Part shown: positions 1 through 10,519 of the stretch, piece by piece
How the letters are laid out: each line of letters starts with the position of its first letter
How positions within the stretch are numbered: the stretch's first letter is position 1
Assembly: GCA_030490835.1 (NCBI GenBank)
Contig: CM059975.1
Coordinates: forward strand, 35,620,133-35,684,132
Direction: 5' to 3'
DNA: 64,000 nucleotides
Origin: Annona cherimola
Lineage: Eukaryota; Streptophyta; Magnoliopsida; Magnoliales; Annonaceae
The notes under the pieces: model-generated
Database searches by the model: none
The model's input: the letters and a program-made list of their open reading frames with translations, nothing else
Told to the model about the DNA's origin: nothing
Position numbers and translations under genes: made by a program

Positions 1-464
1 TAAGCAATCTCAAGCTTCTCAGAGTTCTCTTTGGTGCTGAACTTGCTCTACACTATCCATACCATACTTTGTTGTATTACTACTTGGCTTGGTGTGAGAC
101 CAAGGCCAAGTAAAGACAAGTAGTACACGGTTAGAGTGAGATTCACTGTTTGCTTGCGCTGTGATTGTAAAGGCCTCTTAGAAATATAATATAAAAGAGA
201 GCAAAGACTCTAGTTATACCATTGTTGGAATAGTGAAACTTAAGATACAAGGGTGTACTTTTGGAAGAGTGGAGTAGGGAGAATTATCCGAAACCACTAC
301 AATTTTAGGTCTTTTGTGTGTAATCTTTATTATTCTATCTACTCTCCACATTTTCATTCAAAAGGACTAAAATCACAAAGATATTAAGTTCTATTCACCA
401 AAAAATTTTAAAGAACCCAATTCACACATCCCCTCTTGGGTTTTGCTATAAATTCAAGACCAAT
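1..464 (+). repeat. 3' part of a Copia-type LTR (family A-like)
   Basis: The segment follows the R-U5 half of the solo LTR at 28740-30013: the stretch on 'accaaggccaag', the 'ggaagagtggagtaggga' block near 262, and a terminal 'cccctcttgggttttgc' followed by 'gaccaa'. It ends near 464 and no primer-binding site follows, so it is a 3' or solo LTR. Its start lies outside the window. Confidence 0.6.
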
Positions 465-479
465 AGGTTGAAGGTCATT

Positions 480-1400
480 CAATTCTCTAGCTGACCGCTT
501 CAATGTCAATCCATGTTTCTTAAATAGATTTAAAGGAAACTTAAATATTATGTGGTAGGTGGCGTGCATTTAATGTGTTAACAGTAAAAAATTTACAAAC
601 ACTACAACCTAATTCGTACCTGGAATCAACTTGGCCTATGACTTCATCGTACCAAATGCTTTCGGTGTGTTTTCCTTTGAGCTTGAGTCTCTAAGTTTTA
701 TGTGGAGTCAACTTGGGACTTAAGACTTTAGATTCACCCAAGTCACATGTGAAGTTAATTTGATTTTTGACTTCCTTATGTGTTAGGGTTCTAAAAATTT
801 TAAATAATTTCTTTTCAAGCTTTCTGTCCTTTAAGTCTTGCTTTTTGGATAACTTCATGTGAGACTTGATCCAAGTTGCAAGTGATATTGGCTTAAAGGG
901 TGTGACTTCATTTCTGATACTTAAAGAAATTTACAATTCTTTACATAGTCTCATGTTTTGGGTTGACTTCATATTTAAATTCACCTAAGTTGCAAATTGA
1001 GTCAATTTAGGGTTGTGATTTTTGTCTACAAGTTGCAATAGGAGGACACTCCAGACAGCTGATGAACCTCAAGTGCATTTGGAATCGACTTCGATTTGTG
1101 ACTTCACTTAAGTCACATGTTGAGTCGATTTAGGGTGCAACTTCGATTATGAAAGATTTCACACTCAAGTTTCTATCTCAAAAATATGTTTGAAGTTGAT
1201 ACTAGAGTTGACTTAGGTATCAATTAAATTCAAGTCGAGCTTCAAGTGGACTTAATATTTCAACTTTAGTTGTTTGAACTTGAATTTTAAATTCTAACTT
1301 TCAACATAGAATCAAACTCATTAGTAGCCTTAATTATCCCAAAATTAGTTATTAATCATCAAAAGTTGATAAATCTTGATTTGCAATTTGGCTAGTTGAG
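480..1400 (-). repeat. Degenerate Copia-type LTR, opposite orientation
   Basis: Reading in reverse it has the family A landmarks: 'gtaggtggcg' and 'catttaatg' near 555, decayed copies of the GTCGAC-type minisatellite around 1070-1140, and 'ttattaatcatcaaaa' near 1347, which lies just inside the LTR start in other copies. Many substitutions make it an old copy, and both boundaries are approximate. Confidence 0.45.
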
Positions 1401-1912
1401 TTCATAGAAAATTAATGAGGTGTTCATGCATATTTTTGTATGCCATCTTATGAAATTGTCTTATTATCTGAATCATTTGAATTATCACAAGCTTGAGTTC
1501 AAAAATGGAAAGCTGGTTGGATGATGCTATTGTGAAGCCTATCCATGTTGGGACTAGTGAACTCATACACAGTCAGTCGTGGCATCCATAGGTGTTCCCA
1601 CTTAGGGTTGATAATTTGTTGATTTCCCTAGTTAGCATCATTTTCACCATTTGCAATTGCTTTATTTAGATTTTTCTCTAAATGGCTATTATTCTTGAAT
1701 CCTTTTGTGTAATACATGCTTAGGTTCTATATTAGAGTATACTAAATTTGGAATACCACTACTAGACCCTCTTTGTATACACTAGCAATCAACTTGAGAT
1801 CAAAACATAAGTGAAAAATCACAAAAAAACAAAATAATAAAAGCAAAAAGAAAAAATACAAATAAAATCCGATATGCTTGAAATTGCTAAAGACAAGTAA
1901 CTCCCGAAAATT
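1401..1912. other. Gene-free stretch, no recognised feature
   Basis: AT-rich sequence with stops in all frames and an A-rich tract near 1815-1860. By position it could be internal sequence of the minus-strand Gypsy-like remnant that follows, but no domain is readable. Confidence 0.4.
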
Positions 1913-1931
1913 ACTTCCTTTGTAATGACAC
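1913..1931 (-). promoter_or_regulatory. Possible tRNA-Asp-type primer-binding site
   Basis: The minus strand reads GTGTCATTACAAAGGAAGT, close to the plant Gypsy (Athila/Tat) primer site GCGCCATTGCCGGGGAAGT. It sits directly after an LTR-end-like sequence. It is a degenerate match and could be coincidence. Confidence 0.35.
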
Positions 1932-3330
1932 TAAAATTGTGACAAACTATTTTTTAATGCAAGTGTATAAGGTTTTCAAGGAATATAGAAGTGAGTAGAG
2001 TATTGTTCCCATGGAGAATTTATCAAAATTTAATTATCAAAATAAGCTTAAGCAATCCAAATTCTATGTTAACATGTTCAATTATTTTACTAGTATTGTA
2101 TTGGAATTAAGATGCTGATAAAGAAAAATTAAAAATAACAGATGCTAAGAAATTGAGGTTTCAATATGGACAAAAGTAGGCTGTAATTTCTCTTGACACT
2201 TCATGGATAAAATCGAGGTAACTCTCTTAACTAACTCTCTATGATTAGATTATTAATCAGAGTATTGTAATTTTTAAATATACTTTTTGATATCATATAA
2301 ACTTAATAACCTGATCCAATTGTCTATATTCATATGAGAATTAAATAAAATTACAACATGAATATCAAACCATAAGCATGATTACACTAGGTTAGAGAGT
2401 GTATTCCTATCATCACTAACAACATAATTAACCGTTTTAGCTAAGATGAATCCTCACTCCTCGCATAGTATTTTGAATTGGCATTTTTTAATCTTCAAAT
2501 TATATGTTATCCCTTCTAGACATTGCGCATGATTTCCATCACAATTTAACAGTTGATCTAACTGTTAGAAGCATTAAGAACTAATTAAATAGGTAATTGA
2601 AATCATAAGAATTAATTAAAGGAAAATATATAATAAAATCAAGTCTTCATGTCAAGATCATGATAATCTTAGAAAGGACAATTCATTCATGCTAGCGAGG
2701 AAAAGTCTATCACAAACAATATCCTCATTAGAATCCATGAGTGTTTAGTAAAAAAATAAAAGACTAGAGAAGAAAATAGACTTATGAAAAATTCCTCATC
2801 CAAAAGTCAATCTTCTCTTTTTTTTACTCTCTATGCTTTAGTGCTTCCAATACTCTCTTAGGGCATTCAAAAGTCTCTTAAAACTTGCTTAAAAAACTCT
2901 TAAAGAATATAATTTGCACAATAAGCAAGTGGTAAAAATGCAAAAATAAGTTTTCATGGGGTCCTAGTGCCGTAATGGCTAGTAATTTTTTGAAAAACTC
3001 AAATCTATCCACTTTTGACCCCTTGATGACATGGCGCCCAACTACTCATGTCCATTTACTTACTCTTTACTCCATTTATGCACTTGTTGTTACTTAGGTT
3101 TTGTATCTAACTTCATTCCACACTAACTCAATTATGATCAGAAAATGACCAACCATAATAACCAAGATCAAAGTTCTCTAACAAAAATTCACTTTCTGTT
3201 ATGCAAATTATAGTGCACTCTAACACAATGCACAAAATAACAATAACATAATATAGTTTTAAACTAGCATCTCATTCTTTGAATAAGCATAAATAACTTT
3301 ATTTTCATAGAGTTATCAAGCTCTCAAAAG
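1932..3330 (-). repeat. Possible Gypsy LTR remnant
   Basis: On the minus strand the end of this block has a 'ccatgggaacaatactctac' motif followed by 'cttgcat'. It resembles the LTR ends of plant Gypsy elements and the LTR end at 33060-33110. No coding capacity was seen and the outer boundary is a guess. Confidence 0.3.
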
Positions 3331-3339
3331 ATGGGGTAA

Positions 3340-4960
3340 CCTAATATGGTGTCACAATATAGTAGTCCCTTGCTGCAGTCTCTCTGCAAGTGCATGAGTA
3401 TTGTAGTATATAACATATCAATCCCATAGAGAATTCAAGACTTAAGATATTGAATTTAAACACTTTATAATAAGATCAAGAAAATATGATAAGAAGAAAA
3501 TAACAAGAAGAAAGTTGATCTTAAGAATGCAGAACAGAGATTAAAAATCATGAAATGAGATTACCTACAGTCTAGGTTTTACATGCAACAACTATACGGA
3601 TATGTGAAATGATTATTTAATCTAGATATTAAGTGTTAAAAGAGAACTATTTCTAAATTATCCTTGCACCTTCTCTCGAAACCTGCAATGCATATCATAA
3701 TCTTCTTAGCCACCTATTCTAATGGGATTAAGTCAATTAGAATTAATTAAGTTCTATAGAAGTTCTTAGAATTCCTCAAGGTCATCATTCATATTCTTAT
3801 AGTCTTAGACTTTCAAGTTTAATATCTTGATTGTCATATGTTAAACTTTCCTTTTTTGGTTCGTTCACATAATAAATGAGAACCATTGCCAAAGTGTATA
3901 CTTTCACACCAAGCAAGCATTAAATTACAAGATATTAAATTAACACACTAAATCCTTCATAAATAAATCAAAACCACAATATCCGCTATATTGTACGCAT
4001 GCCACATCCTAAACCATAGACAATGAGTTTAACCTAGCATATTTATGATCAAATTCGAATATAAAATAAAAGTATATCTGAAACCCATCATAAATAAGAC
4101 AATATAATCAAAAGAAAAGAATAAAAATAAAGCCTATTGGTTGAAAGATCTAATGGTATATTGACAACTTCAAGCAACTTACCGCCTTGCTCCTAGGCTT
4201 GTGCTTTATATCTCCTCTCGCTCTCCAGACCTCACCACAAGATTTTGAGAATTTCTAGGATGCCTTGAGACATTCCTAGGAGGTATTTATATAAAGATCT
4301 AAGAGGTACTTGCATTTGATTTGTGCATAAAATTGTGTTTATCAAACCCCACATGATTTGAACTGTGTAAAGCCTAGGTCCACACAATTTGAAATATGTG
4401 GCACTCTAGTTGCTTGATTTTGCCCCCAAAATTTGAGGTTTTTCTGCCTATTTCGCTTGATTCGTGTTGAAAATTTCTCGACACATTCTAAACTACTTTG
4501 ATCATCATTTTAACTTCTTTAAAATCTTAAAAACCATCAAATCAAATGTGGTATTGGTTCTTGAACTTTGAACTTCTTGAAATAGACAAGTTATGTAGAA
4601 ATGACTAGACTAACTTCAATTAGTCATAATTTTTTATTCGAGAGGAGCTACAAGAGCCACAACTATCAACAGAAAGTATTTTTCGTGCCCGTTAACATGG
4701 CGACCAAGGTAAAGCTTAGTAGAGCTCATTTTCAATGTTAAAATCCACCATTTTTGTATGATTCAAGGCTCCAAAATTGCACGTACTTTCCTACTTCAAA
4801 CAAATTGCATCAATTGTGAATGTTTACATGAAACTAAGCTTATTTAATTAAAATATGATTCAAAACATCTTAAATACTCAAATTCTTATAAAATTGTTAT
4901 CCAAAATAAATAGTATGAAAGTTACTTAATACCTCTCAATAGTAGGGTGTCATAAATATT
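3340..4960 (-). repeat. Possible second Gypsy-like LTR remnant with TATA box
   Basis: The minus strand carries a TATA-like 'tttatataaatacc' near 4284-4297, a leader, and about 0.9 kb later an LTR-end-like 'ctctatgggattgat' with 'cactgcagag'-type sequence near 3380. This order fits U3-R-U5. No gene is present. The family call rests on layout only. Confidence 0.3.
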
Positions 4961-5432
4961 TGCCCACATGGAAAATGATGAAAATGCCATTTAAAACCAT
5001 AAAAAACCATTGCATTTATTCAATGAACAGGAGAAAATTCCATTTTTTAAATAAAAATAAAAAAATTGTCTCTAAAAATTCAAAGTTAGAGTGATTTGGG
5101 TGAAGGGAAATGATTTTCATTGAGTTTTCCTGCCATGCATTTGCATTTTATTATGTGCGTCTTCTTCGCCAGAGCAATTGATTTTGTTTCACTCTATCTC
5201 ACTATCATCAAAGAAGACAGAATACATGATAAAGTGAGTAGTGATCTTCCATTTTTATATTACATGAGCATTATTTTAGGAGCTGTTTGATAAATTTAAA
5301 ATGTAAATAAGGAAAAAGAAATGGAAAAAGTCTACATCATTAATTATCCAACTTCAATACTTTTTCCAATTTTACCCATTGATAAGGGATGAATTGATCT
5401 TTAGATCTAAAAGAAACCCTTGGATGATCGAA
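4961..5432. other. Gene-free stretch, no recognised feature
   Basis: AT-rich sequence without a usable reading frame. It lies left of the segmental duplication and has no counterpart upstream of the matching point at 53290. Confidence 0.4.
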
Positions 5433-6110
5433 CGCAAAGTCAACACTAACGCTCCATCTGTCGTGTACATGCAATGGATTGGATTGCCCTAGAAGCAAAG
5501 CGAGTTACCGATGCCTTCACGTTTCCTAGCTTGACATGGACGGGGTCCAGGTGGATATTTAATAGAGCTTACTAAAATCACAACGTATGCAAGCAATATA
5601 CAATGGTACCCTTATTAGGGTGCAACTTATGGCGAATGTTTGGTATCAAATGTACCTCCTTCGCATTATGATAAAAGAAAATTTTAAGCCGCCCATATGA
5701 TTTAAAATAATTTATTTTAGTGAATAGTGGGTTTTATCACATCAATATCAGTTAAGCTCCATATGAAAATATTATAAAATCAAGGTAGTAAAATCATTTG
5801 ATTTAAATGTTAATTCTTAATGTTATATTTTCAACTTCTAAATTCTTAAAAGTATCATTCTTTACTCAGATAATTGATCGTGATATGACAAGGATAATGA
5901 TTAAGAATACGTGAAATAAAGTAAAATAGATATGATAATAATATGAAAAAATATAAAAAATAATTTAAATATAAAGATAATAATAGCAAAGCAAGATAGT
6001 TTATATGTCATGTTGTATTAAAAGAGGCACAATATACATTACCAGATAGATCTGATCCTACATACACATATAAATTTTTAAGAAAACATGACTCATTCAA
6101 GGGATTTTAT
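5433..6110. repeat. Segmental duplication copy 1, block a
   Basis: Matches about 53290-54020 in the same order: 'aagtcaacac', 'ggattgccc'/'gaattgccc', 'ttagagcttactaaaa', 'tatacaat', then 'agttttaagaaaa'-like sequence. In copy 2 this lies immediately upstream of the PPO pseudogene, so block a is former promoter-distal DNA of a PPO gene whose coding part is not preserved here. The block is interrupted on the right by Copia sequence. Confidence 0.75.
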
Positions 6111-6135
6111 AAATATATATTTCTGTAAACTCAAC

Positions 6136-7626
6136 TATTGAAATTCTAAATCGAATATTGAGTTTTGATGATCAATAACCAAATTGAAATTACTTGAGGC
6201 TACTAATATTATTTAGGTTCTGTACATGTAAGATAAAAACTTAAAAATTAAAGTGCAAACAATTGAAGTTGCATCTTAAGTTTAAGTTGACTCCATATGA
6301 GACTTGAATAAAGTCGCAACACAAGTCGACTTTAAAAGCGACCTCATACGATGTTTTAGAGATAGAAATATTGAAAGATAGAATGCATAGGAGAAGTTGC
6401 ACTCAAAATTGAGCTATGTGTAACTTGGAAAATCAACTCAGGACAGAAAATCTTGCTGGAAGGAAAAAGGAATTTGAAGTCAAAGCTGAAGTCAAACCAG
6501 ATGCAACTTCAGTGAATTCATACCCAAAGACGACCATAGTTCGTGACTTCGAAGAAGTAAAGGATGAAAATGCTATAAGGAAAAACCAACTTAAAATCAC
6601 ACCCGAAATCGACCTCAATTACAACTTGGGTAAAGTCATTGCCAAATTCAACCCTACGTGCAGCTTGGTAGACAGCTCACAAAGAGGAAAGTCACTGTGA
6701 AGAAAACGATTATTGAAGTTGAAAGAAAAGTCCATATCTCATGTGACTTGGGTGAAGTCACACTTGAAGTCATCCTTAATAGTAACTTGAAGGGTATACA
6801 TGAAAAATGGCTTTGTTGAGGAAAAATATGAGTTGAAGTCAATGACCAAGTTGATTTCAGATACAAATTAGGTAAATTCTCAAGCTAGGTTAACCTAACA
6901 TACGACATTAGTTATAAAAATCATTAAAAATTGAACGTTAACACATTAAATGCATACCACTTTCCCTCAGATATTCCAATATTTCAAAAGATTATAAATA
7001 TACTGTAGAGATGAGAAAATGTGGATATAAGAAAGAATATTTATTGAACTCTTACATTCCCACTTGCTAGCATTCAAAGATTTATAAAAAACAAGTCAAG
7101 TTCTTAAGATCATTACAAAAGCCTCAAAGTTTATCTCATTTCTTCTTCTACAGAAAGAGTTTTTTGTTCTACAACTTCTTACACAAATTGTAAGTGTAGT
7201 TATTTTCATTTGGTAAGTCATTGAGTGTATTGATACTTAGCTTGGTATTAGAAACTAAGGTCAAAGTGTGCAAACAAGCAGAGGTTTGGTTGGAGTGATA
7301 CTCATAAACTACTTGTGTTAAGAAAGACCACCTAGAGCTAGAATCTACAAAAGAATAGAGGCTCTGTGTTGTATTTGAAAAAATATTAGTGGACGCAAGA
7401 GGTGTATGCTTTGAAAAGTGGAGTAAGAGGTTGCCCAAACTACTATAAAAATTCTTTGTGCTTTCTTATGAATTTTATCTTCTTTACTTTGTTATCTTAT
7501 CTCAACTCTTTATATTTCATTTAAGGAGAATTAGTTTACAATGGCTTAATTCTTAAATAGAAAGAAATTTTAATATATTCAATTCACCATCCCTTCTTGG
7601 ATAAAGTCATCTATTTGAGACCTACA
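6136..7626 (+). repeat. Copia 5' LTR (family A-like, decayed)
   Basis: It starts at an LTR-start-like 'tattgaaattc' followed by 'gttttgatgatcaa', carries a worn minisatellite (6290-6850), and ends with 'cttcttggataaagtc' then 'gagacctaca'. A degenerate primer site and a gag start follow, which identifies it as a 5' LTR. It is 1491 bp, in line with the 1.2-1.7 kb of its relatives. Confidence 0.7.
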
Positions 7627-7627
7627 G

Positions 7628-7639
7628 ATGATATTAGAG
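7628..7639 (+). promoter_or_regulatory. Degenerate primer-binding site
   Basis: 'atgatattagag' stands where TGGTATCAGAGC, the initiator-tRNA-Met site, is found in the intact relative at 26970-26981. Confidence 0.6.
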
Positions 7640-7676
7640 TAGGCTTCAAGATATTTATGAAGAGATCCTATACAAA

Positions 7677-8620
7677 ATGACTTTTCAATCAACTTCTGTT
7701 CCTACTTTTACTGAAGGACAATCCTTCACCAAATCACCATTCTTCAATGGCAATAATTTTGCTTATTGAAACTTTAGAATAAAACAGCTTACTATGACTA
7801 CAAATTGGACTCTTGGATTACTATCCAAGATGTTGTCACTATGCCTAAAAGTGATAAAGCTTTTGGTTGGTCGCAAAAAGAATAAAAATAGTCAAAAGTA
7901 ATATGAAAGCCATGAATTCACCATTTTTGCACTCATGGTTGTCGAATATGATAAAATATCTTTTATGTCGAATTATTAAGGAGATTTGAGATACTCTAAC
8001 CTTTATTTATGAGGACACTTTTCAAGTCCAAAAGACTAAAAGAAATATACTGATAGGAGAATTAGAAGTTTTTAAGATGCTTGAGACTAAAAATATATAT
8101 AAGATATTTGCTAGATTTTCAAAACTAACAAATACTCTTAAAGGCCTTAGAAAGGCAGTCTCTAGGTCTAAACAAGTGATGAAAATTTTGAGGCCTTATC
8201 AGAGTCTTGGACGCCCAAGACATAGTCATAGAAAAGCCCAAGGACCTCAACATTCTAAAACTAGAGGACTTGATTAGTTCATTAGTATCCCATGAACTAA
8301 TCAAGAAGAAGAATGAGTACATTAAAGGGAAGAAGACCCTGACACTTAAAGCAAGTCAACAAAGTTCATATGACTCCTCCTCAACCATACAAAATGATGA
8401 TAAAGAATTGATCCTTACAAAAAAAATTTAGAAATTTTGTGAGCAAAGGGAAGAACGTGAGCTCCTCTAAAGCCTACAATGACAAAAGTGAGAAGAAGAG
8501 AAGAAAAAAATTACTAAATGCTTCATATGTGGAGGTTTGGGCTACATGCAAGCCTAATATCCTATCCTAGATGAACACAAGTTAAAAGAAAAACAAGAAA
8601 AGGAATGATGCAACTTAAGA
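7677..8620 (+). pseudogene. Copia gag pseudogene, truncated
   Basis: Gag makes the particle that packages the element RNA. Translation from ATG 7677 begins MTFQSTSVPTFTEGQSFT and keeps 'FFNGNNFAY', parallel to the gag N-terminus at 26935. Further on the UBN2-type region is readable in several frames (GELEVFKMLETK near 8060, then the 'ISSLVSHELIKK' region near 8275), and a decayed zinc knuckle CFICGGLGYMQA lies near 8520. Stops and frameshifts are frequent: TGA replaces Trp in the 'YW' motif near 7767, and more follow. The sequence loses similarity by about 8620, so protease, integrase and RT are missing. It cannot encode a functional Gag. Confidence 0.8.
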
Positions 8621-8639
8621 AAATAAGAAAACGTGTAAA

Positions 8640-9326
8640 TTTTTTAAGCTACAAACAAGCTAGATTTTCTTTAAATTTCTTTGGAACCTCATGTTTATAT
8701 GCCTACTTACTGAGTAACATACTCATACCTTTTAAAAATTTAAAATATAGTCATGTAGGCTACAGGTAACGAGACAGGTCCAAGGGCAACTAGAGGAGAA
8801 ACTTATTTTCACTATTTAGTTTCTTAAATATAGAATGTATTTAGGCAAGGAAAAATTTACATAATTTTCATTACACGTGTGATATAAAATGCCTTTATGA
8901 ATTTCCGTTATAAAATATAAAAAACATTTATGCTAAAATTTTACAATTTTCCATAAATCGATTCTTGGAGTTAGGTAATTCTCGTAGTGTTTAGGACTCT
9001 AGACCAGAATTGTGACGTCCATGAGTGATGGAAGATGTGAGGGTGTTGAATCAGCCTTCCATTTTCCCTTTTTCCTAATAGGAATACTTTTTCTCAGCTT
9101 GTACACCACCATTCCAAGCCATCATAGTGAATACAAAATAGAGTGGGATGGATTTGTGAGATGATTTTTTTATATGAAAAGGAGCAAATTACGGGGGGGG
9201 GAATAGAAATTTGAATTTCGAAAATCAAATACAGTAATAGTTTAGGCTAGTTTATTTGAAAAGAAAAGTGGAAAGATTCTTATGGCTATTGGAAAATATT
9301 AGGACTGTGAAATATTTATATGGCGG
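8640..9326. other. Gene-free stretch before the TRIM
   Basis: No reading frame, LTR or MITE recognised. There is a run of nine G near 9195. The last bases, GGCGG at 9322-9326, are the left target-site duplication of the TRIM. Confidence 0.5.
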
Positions 9327-9507
9327 TGTGATATCCCACATCGGTTAGGATGAGGGGGGGAGCCTGGGTTATAAGTGGAGGCCGCCAGGTACCTCAGTGA
9401 GGCGCCTTTTGGGGAAGGATGGGATGCGCGTGAACCCAGAGGGGCAAAACCGTGCTGGCCAAGGCCTAAAGCGGACAATACCTTACTGTTAGGCCTGGGA
9501 CGTTACA
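9327..9507 (+). repeat. TRIM left LTR
   Basis: 181 bp, TGTGATATCC to CGTTACA; near-identical to 9584-9764. Confidence 0.92.
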
Positions 9508-9509
9508 AA

Positions 9510-9521
9510 TGGTATCAGAGC
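9510..9521 (+). promoter_or_regulatory. TRIM primer-binding site
   Basis: Exact TGGTATCAGAGC, complementary to the 3' end of initiator tRNA-Met, 2 bp after the left LTR. Confidence 0.9.
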
Positions 9522-9583
9522 CGACTCCCGACCTCCAGCCGATGGTGTCCAGCGGGGACGCTGGAGCCCCAAGGGGGGGTGAA

Positions 9584-9764
9584 TGTGATATCCCACATCA
9601 GTTAGGATGAGGGTGGGAGCCTGGGTTATAAGTGGAGGCCGTCAGGTACCTCAGTGAGGCGCCTTTTGGGGAAGGATGTGATGCGCATGAACCTAGAGGG
9701 GCAAAACCGTGCGGGCCAAGGCCTAAAGCGGACAATACCTTACTGTTAGGCCTGGGGTGTTACA
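9584..9764 (+). repeat. TRIM right LTR
   Basis: 181 bp, preceded by a G-rich polypurine tract at 9571-9583 and followed by the GGCGG target duplication. Confidence 0.92.
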
Positions 9765-9938
9765 GGCGGCTTGAGAGAGAGGCAGATAGAGACGTGAAGA
9801 TATGGAGAGAAGGGAGCCGTGAAAAGGTAAACAGCCAAAGTCCTTTTTGTTATCTGCCACAAGCTAGGAATGCAACTAACTATCCTTTCCATAATAATGA
9901 TGTTTCAAGTCCATGCGTAGGTACATTTGGAAAATAAT

Positions 9939-10140
9939 TTAGTGCACCTGGGTGTACTTGGGCTTGGCGCATTCGGGTGCAAATACCCATTTTATATGTA
10001 TTTATTTTTTGAAAATTTATTTACACAATTGTTAATCTAAATTTATTTAACACGTGTATTAATTTTATTATTTTGAGAATTCGTAGATATTTTTTTGAAT
10101 TTTTAAAATCAGTGACATTTTATTAATTTTAAATTTTCAA
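9939..10140 (+). mobile_element. Half of a palindromic MITE (Mutator-type family)
   Basis: The left arm only of the foldback family seen whole at 33632-33993. It starts with 'gtgcacctgggtg' and 'gcattcgggtgc', continues through 'acacaattgttaatcta', 'tttatttaacacgtgt' and 'ttttaaaatcagtgacattt', and stops near the palindrome centre. The right arm is missing and T-rich sequence follows. Confidence 0.6.
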
Positions 10141-10519
10141 AACACAAATTGCTTTTTTTGGTTTGGTTTTTTTTTTTTTTTTTTTAACGATTTTAGTTTC
10201 TTGTTATGTTTTTTTAACATTGCTTTTAATGCTTTTCTTTTTTTAATTTGCTTTTTTATGTTTTATATTTTTTTAATAAAACTTATTAGAATGGTTTGGT
10301 TCAAAAAACTTCTAATTTTAAAAAAAATCTTATTAAGATAGTTTTATTTTTGATTGAACTTTTTTTTTGTTAAAAAACTTATTAAGATGATTTTTTAAAA
10401 AAATTAACAAAAACAATCTTATTTAAATGAAAAAATGAAACTAAAAATTGATAGATAAATATATAATCTAAAATTATCAATCACGTGATGTATGTGTTAT
10501 AAGAAAGGATCGATTACAC
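10141..10519. other. T-rich low-complexity stretch
   Basis: Long T runs, including about 20 T near 10168-10187, and repeated 'aacttattaaga' motifs. No gene. It separates the half MITE from the 3' end of a minus-strand Copia pol. Confidence 0.5.

Larger units (their letters stand above)
9327..9764 (+). mobile_element. Complete TRIM retrotransposon
   Basis: A terminal-repeat retrotransposon in miniature: two 181-bp LTRs (9327-9507 and 9584-9764) flank a 76-bp internal region with no coding sequence. The LTRs start TGTGATATCCCACAT and end GTTACA. A perfect TGGTATCAGAGC primer site lies 2 bp inside the left LTR, and a purine-rich 'aagggggggtgaa' abuts the right LTR. GGCGG is duplicated at 9322-9326 and 9765-9769. 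It must have moved using proteins made by other elements. The LTR lacks the 5S-rRNA-like promoter of Cassandra TRIMs, so it belongs to another TRIM family. The LTRs differ at only a few positions, so insertion is fairly recent. Confidence 0.92.

Noticed and set aside
9327..9764. Cassandra TRIM with 5S rRNA-like promoter
   Set aside because: The LTR has no 5S A-box/C-box-like sequence; only the general TRIM structure fits.
9375..9937. Two open frames beginning MEAARYLSEAPFGEG and MEAVRYLSEAPFGEG
   Set aside because: Each is the translation of a TRIM LTR, so their similarity is that of the LTR pair and not of a gene family.
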